Shown here in pieces: positions 7,622 to 18,700 of a stretch of 32,475 bases of DNA. The stretch spans positions 1 through 32,475 of the forward strand of contig JAFQMD010000017.1 of the NCBI GenBank assembly GCA_017396365.1, in the 5' to 3' direction. This stretch comes from Clostridia bacterium. GTDB taxonomy: Bacteria > Bacillota > Clostridia > Christensenellales > Borkfalkiaceae. Each line of letters opens with the position of its first letter. Positions within the stretch are counted from its first letter, which is position 1. Position numbers and translations under genes: made by a program. A model generated the notes under the pieces. That model had not been told where the DNA came from. It made no database searches and saw nothing but the letters and a program-made list of their open reading frames with translations.

Positions 7622-10600
7622 TTATTTGACAAAGAATTCAATTTCTTTGATGGTAGTATTGTAGTACTCGTCGTATGCCACGATACGCAATACGTAGCGT
7701 CCTTTTTGCAACGCAACGAAAGTATCGGCGCTTGCTTTAAATTCTTTCTCATAAAGTTCGCTATCCGACGTCAAGAAAGAGGTTATTTTGCCATTTTCAT
7801 AATATTGAAGTAAACGCATTTCGTTATTCGGCAAAATCAAAGTTACTTGAACGTAACAGTTTTCCCCATTATCACTTACGGTATATGAAGGAACTTTTAT
7901 TTTACTACCAACCTTATATTCTTCTTTTAAATTATTTTTCACTTCCAACGTAGGCGCAGTTTCGTCGTTTACGAGGATGGTATAAGGAACGCTCGTCTTA
8001 TTGCCGTTCGTATCCTCTGCATAATACGTTACTAAATAGTAACCTGCTTTATCTAAATTAAACTCTATCGGTTTGGTTGCGTCACCACCGCCAAGAATTT
8101 CGCCAGAAGGAGTTTTAACCGTTATTGTAAACTTTCTTATCTGACCTAAAACGTCGTACGCCTTTGCAGTAGGAATCTTTGCCTTTTCTCCTAATTTTTG
8201 ACGGAGTAATACATCTTCGTCCAATAAAATCGTCGGTTTAATTTCGTCCAAGGCTTTATCGATACTACTCTTATTATATCCCATAGTTTGATTGCCTATT
8301 TGCGTTAAGGAAATGGAAGATTGTCCATTTACACCCTCAAAATCAATACTCCAATAGATCGTATCTGAAAAACCTTCAAACTTTTCTCCGTTGTCGTACG
8401 AAGAAATCTGAATAAGCGCAATACCACTAGTATCAATAATTTCCCTAGCATCGCTCGACAATGCAAAGGTTAAAATTTCTTTACTCGTAGCATAATAGAG
8501 TCTATTTCCTCCGTTATTTAATTTCATAAACCAAGAATTTTCTTCCTTGTTATAGAAAAGACGTAAGGTAACTGAGCGGTTTACGTTCGCTACGTCCGTC
8601 AACGTAAATATCATTGAATCAAAATTAGTCGTTTCCGAAAGATATGAAAACGCCAATCTAAAATCGTGTGAGGATAACGGATTGATAAATTTTGCGCTGC
8701 CGTCTTGATTAAAACTAAATTTCACGTGCGTTTTTTCATCAGTAATTTGAAGTTCGTTTTCAACGTAAAAATACTTGCTTTTATACTTTCCATACTCAGT
8801 ATCTACGACTGAAATAGTTTGTTGCCATTCAGTTTCGCCAGATTTACCCGTAGCAACGTATTTTATTTCCATATCCTCGCCTTTCGCAACGAAAGAATTT
8901 TCAACCAACTCGCCATTTACGTAAACTTTACAAGGCACTTGTAAAATTTGACCGTTTACCGTTTCTATAACGAAAGGATTCGGCAATTCATAAGTAAAAC
9001 CCTTTATCAAAACACTGTCAAACGAAGGCTCTTCAATAAATTTCGGCTTATCTACAGACTTTGCGCGCACGGTTATAACGCCATATCCGACGTTACCCAA
9101 GTAATCTGTTACGCTGTAAACGACTTTATAATCACCAAGAACGGTAAGTTGTAAAGACTCTTCAGCGTCCACTTTTTTACCGTTAGGGTCGTAAACGGCG
9201 CGTTCCACGTTCAAATCACCACAACCACCGAACGCATATATCTGCGACTCAGTTGGTATAGTAACGGTTTGATACGCATCAAATTCCATATTCGGTTGTT
9301 CAATAGCAATATAAATATTAGGAATAGTCTTTTTAGCCTTTATCGTAAAGACTTTTTGATTTTCGTTACCCGAATAATCTTCCGCGCGGTAAACAAGTTG
9401 ATAATCACCTTCGTATTTTACAAAAAAACTCTCCCCGTCGTTTTCAATGGTAATCTTTTGTCCTCGACTATCAACGTAATATACGAAAACGTCCGTTTTT
9501 ACTTGCTTATCAAGAGAATCTTTTGCTACGAATGGGAAAATCGGAAAGTCTTTGCCTACCTCTGCGATTGGCAACGCCTTCGATTCATCAACGTCCACTA
9601 AAATTTGTGGCGCTACATTATCTACAATTTCGTCCGAAAAATCTAAATCTCCAAAAGATTTTATCAAAACCTTTCCTTCTGATTTAGAAAAATAATCTGC
9701 AGTAATTGTAACCGTTACTTCATCAGACTTAAAACCACCCCAAGGATTGGTCTTATAATGAGCAGGGTCATCTAAATCGTTGACTAAAATATTAGTCTTA
9801 TCCTCGTTAGAATAAGGTCCGCAATAAACAATCTTCTCTTTATGATCAATCGCTACTGTCAAAGAATTCTCCGATATCGTAAGCGAATCACGAGATGCGC
9901 CCTTACGCCCCAACGCGCGGAAACTATGTTCTACCGATGCGCCGTATTGATTATTGCTATGGAAACGTTCTCCCTCGTAACCGCCTGCTATCTGTCCGTT
10001 TGCACCTGCTTGCACGTACGAAACCTGACCGTTGCCGTCTTCCGTGTTGGAAGTAATAACCAACACTGTCACGTAGTTAGCCTCATCTTCAGCGTCGGCA
10101 ATACAAATCTTCAACCTCTCAAAATCAATTTCGTTGAACACGCTTGGCATTACGATTAAATCGAGAATATTGTAGTCCCTATTTAAATTAGAAGTTTTTA
10201 CAGTCGAATTAAAGGTGATTTTCTGTCCTGCTTTAAACGTAACGATAGCGCCGTAAGTCTCTTCCTTAATTTTGTAAGGACTTTCCACTTGGTATTTTCC
10301 ATAGTCAATTTCCATCCCATCTTCTGCAGAGATAAGGTCATTCGGCATACGAGAAACCATATAATAACTCGTTTCCTCCACTCTATGACCGTCTACCACT
10401 GCATAATAGGTCACTCTATATCTACCCGCCTGATCTAGTACGACTTTATCTCCGCCGTACACACCGCCGCTAGGATAAACAACTTCTAAACCTTCCGCTC
10501 TCACGCTTGCGCCACCACAAGCAATCTCGTATTCCTCTGCTTTTATCACTTCGCCTACGTGCTTGTCATACACGACACTCGTTGCCGACGCCGTATTATG

Positions 10601-10687
10601 AGTAAATGTAAACGATATGATAAAAAGTAAGACGAAAGCGATTGCAAAAAAGGTATAACGAAGGTTTCTTTTACATATTGTCTTCAT
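7622..10687 (-). CDS. Large secreted protein with multiple Ig-like domains
   Basis: This 1021-aa protein has a signal peptide (about 1-35, ending ASA) and no lipobox. It begins with a beta-rich segment (QAGRYRVTYYAVVDG), followed by a possible lectin-like jelly-roll region (about 130-340). Then come several Ig-like/PKD-like modules with the phrases GDYQLVYRAEDYSGNE, GDYKVVYSVTDYLGN, AGYYLVTYYAEDTNGN and GRYVLRIVAYDEYYN, which are typical of extracellular beta-sandwich arrays. No C-terminal anchor is visible; the protein ends EIEFFVK. It may bind the glycan or a surface partner. The start codon abuts the stop of the MalG-type permease (TAA then ATG), so it is translationally coupled to the importer. 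Confidence 0.82.
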   Translation of the reverse strand: MKTICKRNLRYTFFAIAFVLLFIISFTFTHNTASATSVVYDKHVGEVIKAEEYEIACGGASVRAEGLEVVYPSGGVYGGDKVVLDQAGRYRVTYYAVVDGHRVEETSYYMVSRMPNDLISAEDGMEIDYGKYQVESPYKIKEETYGAIVTFKAGQKITFNSTVKTSNLNRDYNILDLIVMPSVFNEIDFERLKICIADAEDEANYVTVLVITSNTEDGNGQVSYVQAGANGQIAGGYEGERFHSNNQYGASVEHSFRALGRKGASRDSLTISENSLTVAIDHKEKIVYCGPYSNEDKTNILVNDLDDPAHYKTNPWGGFKSDEVTVTITADYFSKSEGKVLIKSFGDLDFSDEIVDNVAPQILVDVDESKALPIAEVGKDFPIFPFVAKDSLDKQVKTDVFVYYVDSRGQKITIENDGESFFVKYEGDYQLVYRAEDYSGNENQKVFTIKAKKTIPNIYIAIEQPNMEFDAYQTVTIPTESQIYAFGGCGDLNVERAVYDPNGKKVDAEESLQLTVLGDYKVVYSVTDYLGNVGYGVITVRAKSVDKPKFIEEPSFDSVLIKGFTYELPNPFVIETVNGQILQVPCKVYVNGELVENSFVAKGEDMEIKYVATGKSGETEWQQTISVVDTEYGKYKSKYFYVENELQITDEKTHVKFSFNQDGSAKFINPLSSHDFRLAFSYLSETTNFDSMIFTLTDVANVNRSVTLRLFYNKEENSWFMKLNNGGNRLYYATSKEILTFALSSDAREIIDTSGIALIQISSYDNGEKFEGFSDTIYWSIDFEGVNGQSSISLTQIGNQTMGYNKSSIDKALDEIKPTILLDEDVLLRQKLGEKAKIPTAKAYDVLGQIRKFTITVKTPSGEILGGGDATKPIEFNLDKAGYYLVTYYAEDTNGNKTSVPYTILVNDETAPTLEVKNNLKEEYKVGSKIKVPSYTVSDNGENCYVQVTLILPNNEMRLLQYYENGKITSFLTSDSELYEKEFKASADTFVALQKGRYVLRIVAYDEYYNTTIKEIEFFVK

Positions 10688-11617
10688 TTATCCTTTTACT
10701 CCTCCAACTGATAAGTTTACGTTTAGTTTTTTGTTAAAGATTGCGTAGAATATTACGATTGGTAACGCCATAAGGCATATTCCCGCTAATCTCGTAGGTG
10801 TATTCGCTATTTCCACAATAGGTGTGTTTTGGAATTTGTACATACCGTAAGCAGCTACCGGATACGAAGGGATATAAACCATAGGTATTTGGAAATCGTT
10901 CCAAAATGATATAAACGCCAACACAAATACCGTAGATACCGTACCCATTGCGAGTGGCACGATTATTTTTAACATAATCGAAAAAGGCCTTGCTCCGTCT
11001 ATTTTTGCCGCCTCGGTGTAATCTTTAGGAATCATCTTAAACTGCGCAAAGAATATTAAAAAATAAGTATTAAGGAAACTTCCTCTCATAATCCATATTC
11101 CAGGAAAAGTATCAAAAATATTCAAACTGGTCGCCACTGCTATTTCACTTGGCATAGAACCGACGATTGGCAACGCCATAGTCACTAATACGAAAGCGTA
11201 TATATAATTTGAAAACTTGTACCTAAATCTTGCAGTAGCGTACCCCATCACGAGTGAAACAACCGTAACGGACGTCGCGCATCCAAACGAATACAGAAAA
11301 GAGTTAAGAAATTGCTGGAATATATCGTACTGCACCGTATACATTTCTTCCTGAACTTCGACGTAGAAATATTGAAACGCCATTTTGTAGTTGTTTAAAG
11401 AAATGCCCGTTTTAGGTAACCATAGTTTATTACCTACTATCAAACCCGCCTCTTCGTAAAGTTCGTATTCCGCGTTGGTCTTTACGGTTGTCATTATCGT
11501 CCAAAATAATGAAATGCACATAGTAAGCATATAGATAGCCAGCAATACTGCAATCGCTATCGCAAAAACGTTTACGGATGACCTTTTAACCGCTTTTATT
11601 TTAACGTTTTGATCCAT
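10688..11617 (-). CDS. Carbohydrate ABC transporter permease, MalG/UgpE type
   Basis: A 309-aa membrane protein with an N-terminal helix (about 15-42), then five further hydrophobic segments. The cytoplasmic EAA loop is clear at about 202-222 (EAAKIDGARPFSIMLKIIVPL), the site that docks the transport ATPase. A longer than usual periplasmic-side loop (about 45-100) separates helices 1 and 2. Its start overlaps the end of the partner permease by one base (TAATG). Together with 11617-12531 and the lipoprotein at 12555-14210 it forms a sugar importer; no ATPase gene is nearby. Confidence 0.93.
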   Translation of the reverse strand: MDQNVKIKAVKRSSVNVFAIAIAVLLAIYMLTMCISLFWTIMTTVKTNAEYELYEEAGLIVGNKLWLPKTGISLNNYKMAFQYFYVEVQEEMYTVQYDIFQQFLNSFLYSFGCATSVTVVSLVMGYATARFRYKFSNYIYAFVLVTMALPIVGSMPSEIAVATSLNIFDTFPGIWIMRGSFLNTYFLIFFAQFKMIPKDYTEAAKIDGARPFSIMLKIIVPLAMGTVSTVFVLAFISFWNDFQIPMVYIPSYPVAAYGMYKFQNTPIVEIANTPTRLAGICLMALPIVIFYAIFNKKLNVNLSVGGVKG

Positions 11618-12531
11618 TATGCTTCCTCCTTTCCGGTTAACAACCTACGCGCAAGCAATGTCAACGGGAACGCTATCAACGTACAAATAATACCCAACGC
11701 GCTGGCATAAGGATACATAGTTTTTCCGTTGCCCTCTTTATTGACAAGTTCAAATAAGTAGTAGCCGATGGTATAATTTGAATACGACACGTTATCTCCA
11801 AAGAAAGCATACAAATTCGCTTGATTTGTAAATAACGTTGCAACGTTTGCAATAACGAAAGTTGCAACTGTCGGTAAAATAATCGGAACGACGATAGAAA
11901 TGAATTCTCTTATACAGGAAACGCCGTCCACCTTACCTGCTTCTAAAATCTCAGGAGCGATTTGATCCATCGCACCGGTATAAATCAATATTTGCGAGCC
12001 AAAACATACCCATACGTTATAAAATAGAATAGTTGGCATCAAAGAATCTTTACCTATTAACAAAGGAGTTACAGTTTTACCTGTAAAATGTAAAATGTAT
12101 CCAGGTATTGCATCGTTAACGAAGAATTTAAAAACGATAACTAATAAAATAGACGGTAAAACAGAGGGCAAGAAAAGGAAAAACTTAAACGTTTTACTAA
12201 GCACCCATTTTTTAAAGATATAATACGAAAACACAATTGATAAGAACGTACCTAGCACACAGGTAAACAGCCAAACTATAAATGAGTTTTTAAACGCATC
12301 TATAATTATGGAAGTCTGCGTCAGTTCTTTCCAAAACAATGAAAAATTCGCGCCGAAATCCCAATAAAACGTCTTACTCATCTTATCGTAACTCTTAAAC
12401 GCCATCAAAACACTGTTAAAGTTGACGTAAAAATAAAAAATTGCGATCTGTAAAAGTGGTAAGGCAATAATGCAACAGTAAAAAATCAGTTCGTCTTTAT
12501 CACCTAGTTTTTTTCTATTAGCTTCTTTCAT
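11617..12531 (-). CDS. Carbohydrate ABC transporter permease, MalF/UgpA type
   Basis: A 304-aa membrane protein with about six hydrophobic segments (first near 15-37). The EAA loop at 197-217 reads EAGKVDGVSCIREFISIVVPI, with Gly in place of the third Ala, as is common in this subfamily. It follows the solute-binding protein gene by 23 bp and overlaps the next permease by one base. Family members import mono- or oligosaccharides together with a lipoprotein receptor and a shared MsiK/MsmK-type ATPase; the substrate is not readable here. Confidence 0.93.
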   Translation of the reverse strand: MKEANRKKLGDKDELIFYCCIIALPLLQIAIFYFYVNFNSVLMAFKSYDKMSKTFYWDFGANFSLFWKELTQTSIIIDAFKNSFIVWLFTCVLGTFLSIVFSYYIFKKWVLSKTFKFFLFLPSVLPSILLVIVFKFFVNDAIPGYILHFTGKTVTPLLIGKDSLMPTILFYNVWVCFGSQILIYTGAMDQIAPEILEAGKVDGVSCIREFISIVVPIILPTVATFVIANVATLFTNQANLYAFFGDNVSYSNYTIGYYLFELVNKEGNGKTMYPYASALGIICTLIAFPLTLLARRLLTGKEEA

Positions 12532-12554
12532 TTGCTATGCTCCTCTTTATCTTC

Positions 12555-14210
12555 TCACTTTAAACTACTCCACATCAACTTTTGATAAGTATATAAGCCG
12601 TTAAAATACTCCTTAGCATCTGCAGTTCCGTTTTTGAAAGCGTCAAACGGATTATTTAACGTTACGCCCTCTACTGAAGAATTCATAAACCATGCCGATT
12701 CGGTAAATGCCGCAGAGTTATTGATAACCATTTGCAAAGACGAATACGGATATACAACATTCGCTTGCTTTCTCATTTTTATCAATTCTTTTCCAAAGTA
12801 AGTTGCAGTTTTTGCATCCTCGCTTGTTACTTCGTATTTTAACGATCTAGAAATAGAGGTTTTTGCATTAAATTTAGACATTTCCGCGTCCGTGTGTAAG
12901 AAACGCATAAATTCTTTCGCAAGCTCCATATTTTGAGCATTCTTGTTAATAAAACCAAATGATCTGTTTGCTGATAACATAGTTTGAGGTCCAGCCAAAC
13001 TAGCGTTTACCTTTGGCATAGGCAAAAAGCCAAAACGTCTGCTTTCTTTCTTTTCACCACGTTGAGTTTCCAAGTCGGTAAAAGTTGGAGTTGCTTCGTT
13101 TTCCCACCAAATGCCTTCAACTAACATCGCGTAGCGTTCGCTCATATATTTACTCTTTATAAACTCTGATTGAGCTACCGTGTAATCAAATGCGTTCCAA
13201 ATACCACCTATATATTTAACGGTGCCGAATATATCTTCTTGCATCTTCAAAGCGTAATATTTTCCCGCTTGTCTTTGCAACTCGTATCCATTTTTTTGGG
13301 TAATCACCACTTCTTCCGTAACGACCGTGCCGTTATCTTTAATTTCTTTTACAAGTTTGGCTTTTCCGTCAAAGGTGTAGTTTAAACGGAATGCGTCGTA
13401 GCCCTCGTAATCTACAATAAAAGCGCGACATGCTTTACTTACGTAATCGTTATAACTTCCTGAATAGCAGAACGGAATGTAACTTTTAGCTACAATTTGA
13501 TCAAGCAAAGCCTTAAACTGATCGTAGGTTGCAGGAAGACCATCGTCATAAGTTCCGTGTACACCGTCTGGTCCGTTGGCTTTATTTTTTTGAAAGGTTT
13601 CTCTTTGGGACTCATCTCTCAATGCTAAAAAATCCCCTTCTTTGTCATAGTAAAAACCTTCTTCTTCAAACAAATCAACGTCATAAACAAAGCCGTAAAA
13701 CGCATCGTAGAATGGCACCATATAGTATTTGCCGTCCTTTGCGGTAAGGAAAGATTTAAAAGACGTGTCTAACTTGTCTTCTATCGTACCGGTTTCACCG
13801 TACTGGGATAAAGATCCCGTTATAACGTCAGAAATATCCGCTACTTTATTAGCGTTAACGAATTCGTAATAGTCAACGCCTTCGGTAAAATAAATGTCCT
13901 TTGTCAACGCGCTAGTTGAAAGATTTTGACCGGTGTAGATATGTTTATCTTTATCTACACTAATTTTAACGCCTTTTCTGCCCTCTTCAAAATGGGTTGC
14001 ATTTTCATATTTTTTCTCAAAGCGTCTTGCAGCGTCTTCAAGCCATTGATAGCCAACGCCACCGTTATAAGTTGCAACGCTAATGTTCGCTTTCGTTGGG
14101 TCATAGCCATCGTCTTTTTTAATCTTTTTTCCACAACTACTGAATGAACCTATCGCTATTACCGACATTAAAAGAGTTGCAATAACTGCGCATATTTTTT
14201 TATTTTTCAT
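12555..14210 (-). CDS. ABC transporter solute-binding lipoprotein
   Basis: A 551-aa protein with a signal peptide and lipobox (GSFSSC, Cys26), longer than the common 420-450 aa of family 1 sugar receptors. After the lipid-anchor linker it has features of extracellular sugar-binding proteins: ISVATYNGGVGYQWLEDAARRFEKKY near the start, SVITGSLSQYGE-like lobes, YMVPFYDAFYGFVYDVDLFE, then LLSANRSFGFINKNAQNMELAKEFMRFL towards the end. It would capture the oligosaccharide outside the membrane and deliver it to the two permeases downstream. The ATG overlaps the end of the upstream membrane-anchored protein gene by 11 bases, indicating translational coupling. Confidence 0.9.
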   Translation of the reverse strand: MKNKKICAVIATLLMSVIAIGSFSSCGKKIKKDDGYDPTKANISVATYNGGVGYQWLEDAARRFEKKYENATHFEEGRKGVKISVDKDKHIYTGQNLSTSALTKDIYFTEGVDYYEFVNANKVADISDVITGSLSQYGETGTIEDKLDTSFKSFLTAKDGKYYMVPFYDAFYGFVYDVDLFEEEGFYYDKEGDFLALRDESQRETFQKNKANGPDGVHGTYDDGLPATYDQFKALLDQIVAKSYIPFCYSGSYNDYVSKACRAFIVDYEGYDAFRLNYTFDGKAKLVKEIKDNGTVVTEEVVITQKNGYELQRQAGKYYALKMQEDIFGTVKYIGGIWNAFDYTVAQSEFIKSKYMSERYAMLVEGIWWENEATPTFTDLETQRGEKKESRRFGFLPMPKVNASLAGPQTMLSANRSFGFINKNAQNMELAKEFMRFLHTDAEMSKFNAKTSISRSLKYEVTSEDAKTATYFGKELIKMRKQANVVYPYSSLQMVINNSAAFTESAWFMNSSVEGVTLNNPFDAFKNGTADAKEYFNGLYTYQKLMWSSLK

Positions 14211-15648
14211 CTTGTTTACCCTTCCTTTTTTTTATGATTATTATAAAGACGACAACAGCGCAAATTACCAAAGCGCCGCCAACCGAGCCAAGTATTATTG
14301 CTAATATACGCCCGCCGTCTGTGGGGTTTTCTTCAGAACCTTTCTCTCCTTCCGAATCACCATCGTTTTCTTGTCGCTCTTCTTCCTCCCACTGCGCTTG
14401 AGTTTTCAATTCGCTTATAAGCGTAGTATACGACAATACTGCGCCGTCAACCGCATCTTTAGTCGTTGCATTTTCAATTTGCAATTTTGCTTCTTGCACG
14501 AAAATAGCACCTTGCGCGCGCTCTTGCTCACGATATAGTGTTTCAACGAAAGAATTTTCAACTTTTTTGATTGCCTCTTGTTGATAAGCCGAAAAATCTG
14601 CCCGTTCCACCTTCGTCAATACATTGCCAACTTCAAAATCAACACTGACAACGAACGCCTCTACTTCGTCTAAACTCATAAGCGAATCTATAATCTCCAC
14701 GCATTCACTTTGCATGGAAAGAATTTTATTCCAGTCTTCCGTTTCATATTCGGCTTGATTTAATAGGCTAAAAAACGTAGAGAGTTCTGTCTTAGCCATT
14801 GTTTTCTTATCCGCCAAATCTTGATAATCGGATAAGGTCATAATTTTATCTAACTCAGCATAAAACGCCGAGAGTTCATCTTCTATCGCAAACCCTGTAA
14901 AACTCATATTTAACGCTTCGCACGTTTTTTCTACCAAAGTTCTAACTTCAGAGCGCTCCTTTTCAGCATAAACGCTATCGTCGACATCTTGCACTTCCTT
15001 AATAGCATCGTTACGTTTTTGCGCAATCTCGTAGGATAATACCTGAAAAGCAGAACCGTCGTAATAAAAAGCCACGTCTTGCGTAGTACGATACATAACG
15101 GGCGTGCCCTGACAACCGTTTTTTACGTACTCTGCGCTTGGAAAAGTCGTACCCGCAGGAATGGATATCGTAAATCCAAACGTCAAACGGGCTAACGAAG
15201 ATCTATGCGCTACGGAATTTGCAAATTGCGAAACGGGCAACGAATTGTTTCCCGACGAAGGATCCTTACCTGCAGACCAATACGCATATAACTGTGTAAA
15301 TCTTATCTCCTCTTTGTTCATTGAAGGAAAATTCGCCCAATACGTTAGTTCTGTCTCAATATATTTTGCATATCTGGCAGAAACCGAAGTCCCAGCGAAA
15401 TCTCCTTCCCAGTTTTCAAAATCGTCGTAATCGCTTTCCGTCAATTTAAAACCGAAAAATACGCACGTAGGGTGTTGCACAAAAGCAATCCCAGCCACTT
15501 CCGAATCAATATAAGTAATCTCATTTTCATCCGTCGTTGCGCTCGCTGTAAAACATGAAAAACCAAAGCCTATAAATGCTAAAACTAAGGTCAAAAATAT
15601 CGTATACAAAACAAGTGTTTTTGTCTGTATTCTCTTTAATAATTTCAT
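14200..15648 (-). CDS. Membrane-anchored surface protein, short relative of the beta-repeat protein
   Basis: A 482-aa protein with a signal peptide (about 1-38, ending TASA), an N-terminal beta-type domain of about 170 residues whose end (VAFYYDGSAFQV) resembles the end of the beta-repeats in the neighbouring 1086-aa protein, then a long helical region (about 210-415) with FIVAR-like three-helix character. After an acidic Ser/Glu/Gly linker comes a single transmembrane segment (about 446-472) followed by KKRKGKQDEK. It is probably displayed on the cell surface with its tail in the cytoplasm. It is encoded just before the sugar receptor and overlaps it, so a receptor-associated glycan-binding role is a reasonable guess. 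Confidence 0.75.
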   Translation of the reverse strand: MKLLKRIQTKTLVLYTIFLTLVLAFIGFGFSCFTASATTDENEITYIDSEVAGIAFVQHPTCVFFGFKLTESDYDDFENWEGDFAGTSVSARYAKYIETELTYWANFPSMNKEEIRFTQLYAYWSAGKDPSSGNNSLPVSQFANSVAHRSSLARLTFGFTISIPAGTTFPSAEYVKNGCQGTPVMYRTTQDVAFYYDGSAFQVLSYEIAQKRNDAIKEVQDVDDSVYAEKERSEVRTLVEKTCEALNMSFTGFAIEDELSAFYAELDKIMTLSDYQDLADKKTMAKTELSTFFSLLNQAEYETEDWNKILSMQSECVEIIDSLMSLDEVEAFVVSVDFEVGNVLTKVERADFSAYQQEAIKKVENSFVETLYREQERAQGAIFVQEAKLQIENATTKDAVDGAVLSYTTLISELKTQAQWEEEERQENDGDSEGEKGSEENPTDGGRILAIILGSVGGALVICAVVVFIIIIKKRKGKQDEK

Positions 15649-15679
15649 AATCTTTCCTAATTTAACACGTCTATATACC

Positions 15680-15714
15680 TTAATATAGGGACAAAGTGCT
15701 TGCCCCTATATTAA
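15680..15714. promoter_or_regulatory. Intra-operon hairpin between two surface-protein genes
   Basis: An 11-bp perfect inverted repeat (TTAATATAGGG with CCCTATATTAA) lies in the 76-bp gap between the 1086-aa and 482-aa genes. The minus-strand transcript lacks a U-run after it, so it is more likely a processing or partial-attenuation element than a full stop. It could let the first gene be expressed more strongly than the importer genes. Confidence 0.5.
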
Positions 15715-15724
15715 TTATTAAGAC

Positions 15725-18700
15725 TTATCTTTCTTCTTTCTTTCTACGGATTACCGACACAACGCCTACTAATCCTAAAATAGCAGTTAAGCCAAACGTT
15801 CCCACAGAGCCAGCGCAGCCTGAAGCGGGTTCTAACTTTTCTACCTTTTCTACTTTTGATTTGAATTCTGCTATTGCAGTATCAAGTTCTTCGTTCGTCG
15901 TAGCGCTATCGATAGCCGCCAAAACTTCTTCCATATAGCCACTGATACTCTCTTCAGCTTCTTCTGAATATAAACTGTGGTCTATAGCGTTGTAATAATC
16001 ACGAACTTCTTCTTTTGCGACAGTTTTAGCAGTCTTAACCTTATCAATTTCCTTTTTAGCGTTAGCTACGATTTCGTCAATTGCGGTTTTGTTACCAATT
16101 GCAAGGTCAATATCACCGTTTGCTTTCGTAATAATCGCTTGAATTTCAGTCCATTGAGCATCGCGATAATCGCCTTGGTTCTTATATGAGGCAAGGTCTG
16201 ATTTTGCGCTTGCAACTACGGCGTCTTCTGCATCTCTTTGCGCGCTAGTCTTAACTGCATCCATTTCGGCTTTGGCATTTTCTACCACCGCGCTAATTCC
16301 CGTTACAGATTCACATGCATCAATTTCATTCTTTGCCCTTTCGAGAATTGCTTGAATAGTTGCCCAGTCTTCCTCGCGATAGTCGCTTTCGCTCTTATAA
16401 CTTGCAAGATCATCCTTTGCGTCTTGACTTGCTTCGTTGAAGATTGCGTCTGATTCTTCTTTGGTTAAAACTTCGTCCATCTTTGCTTTCACGGATTCTA
16501 CGATAGACGCAATTTCTTCGCTCGTCATTGCAGCGTTTATGCTTGCCTTACCTTCTTCGATAATCGTATCAAAAGAATTCCATTCCGCATCATAATAATC
16601 GTCTTGTACGAAATTAGTCTTATATTCTTCCAACTCTGCGCAAGCAGATTCTTTCGCTATGTCGAGTCTACTCTTCCATACCGAATTTACAAAAACGAAT
16701 TCGCTTTCAGTAATAACGTACGCCGTCGCCGTATCTAAGTTACGGAAAGTTCCGCCAATTTTTAAAACTGCGCCTTCTTCTACAACCTTACCGGTTAAAC
16801 CAATATATATATTTCCGTCAGGTGATTTGATATCGTTTGTAACTACTTGTTCGCCGTTCAACGTGATACCGATACCGCTATCGCCAAGGAATATAAATCT
16901 ATAATCCCAACTTGTTATAGGTAAAACCTCGCCGTTTACCGTGGTTACGTAAACTGCAGCCGTGGTAGAAGAATCCGACAAAATTCTCATTGCGCCAAGT
17001 TCGTAAGTGGTATATTCCACGTATTTTTCCCACGTGTAACCGTTCCACACCATCTTGCTTTCTTCGATAACGTATATGGTAGCGTGCTTGGTATTTTTAA
17101 ACGTACCGCAAATGCTAACCTCGTCACCTGCCTTTATATTAGAAAGACCGAACCAAAGACCGCCTTCCGTACTCTTCATTTCAAACGAAGAGAGTTCTTC
17201 ACCGTTTACTTTCACACCGTACCCACTTTCGAGTTTAAACGCCGAGTCCCAATCTTGTACTGGCAACGCGATAGCGCCTTGCGTATACAAATGGTCGGGT
17301 CTTGCGCTTACCGCGCCAAACGTCGAACTGTTCGTATTAGGCTCAATCACCCCAAGTTCATACTCTGTATATACCGTTTCGTCAATCGCTTCCCATTCAG
17401 TGCCCGTCCAAGTAAACTTCGTTTCTGGGATAACGTATCTTATTGCTAAATCAGCGTTAGAGAATACACCGCCGATAGAAACCACGTCGTCAACGTTTAC
17501 ACCTGCAAATTGGAAATATAAACCGCCGCTTGTATCTTGTACCGCATTTGCCTTGTTGCCCTTAAGTTCAGCCGTTTCGCCGTTTACCTTAAATCCTTCG
17601 CCACTTTCATAAACAAACCACGGCCAATTGCTTACGTTTGCGCCACCTAACATAGTTAATGACAAAACGTTGTTTGCGCAGTACGCGCCGCCTTCCAAAC
17701 TCGTTGCCGCTACTTGCAAGTTGCTAACAGTATATTCCGTATATTCTACAGGTGGCTGGTATGCCACCCAACCCGAACCGTTCCACTGGAAATAGTAGTC
17801 CTTTGCAATAACATATTTCGTTGCTCTCTCATCGTTTACAAACGTACCGCCAATCGTAATTACGTCGCCTACGTTAGCGGTGAATTCTTTTAAATATAAG
17901 CCACCGCCAAAATCCTGTATTTGTATATTAGCAACATCTTCGCCGTTTAATTTAACGCCCGTTCCGCTTTCACAGGTATAATAAGCCCACGCGTTGCTAT
18001 TGTCACCAGTTCCGAATATCCATAAAGTAGTGTTGTTTGAATTATCGTTACCAGCCGTGCTATGGAGGTGTACGATCAATTCGGTAACGTTGTATTCCGT
18101 GTAAGTAATAGGCGTATCCGTTCCGCCTTCTTCCGTATAATTTTCCCAAACCGTACCGTTAAATTTGAACGAACTGTTTTCTATTACGTATTTAACAGCC
18201 AAATCTTGACTGTAAAACGTACCGCCAATCACTAAAACGTCGCCTGCGCTAGGATTTGCGCCAAGTTCAAGGAATAGGTTATCGGGGAATTTCAACGTAG
18301 GATTAATCGGTTGACCGTTCAACGTAATACCAACGCCACTACCCGCAAGGAAGTTAAATGCGGTATTCCAGTTCACGTTGTTTTCCGTGCTCTTGATCGG
18401 AAGTTGTTCGCCGTCAACACGGTTAAAGTACGCCATATTTAACCTATTTGGCTCCATTTGTACGAACTGTAACTCTCCGATTTCATAAGTCGTATAGTCC
18501 ACTTCGATATACTTATTCCAAGCCGAACCCGTCCATGTAAATTGACTTTTTTCAATTACGTATTTGGTCGCTTCAGCCTCGCAAACGTATTCACCGCTTA
18601 TAGTGATTACGTCGCCCGCTTTCACCGCGCTAAAGCCAAAATATATACCGTCGCCAGTACTCTTCATTTCTACGGTAGATGCTTCGCCGTTTATTTTAAA

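Noticed and set aside
11676..11867. 63-aa minus-strand open frame inside the permease gene
   Set aside because: Overlaps a confident permease in another frame, with no start signals of its own.
17055..17612. 185-aa plus-strand open frame inside the beta-repeat gene
   Set aside because: Antisense shadow of a strongly supported gene with signal peptide and repeats; no ribosome site or domain pattern.
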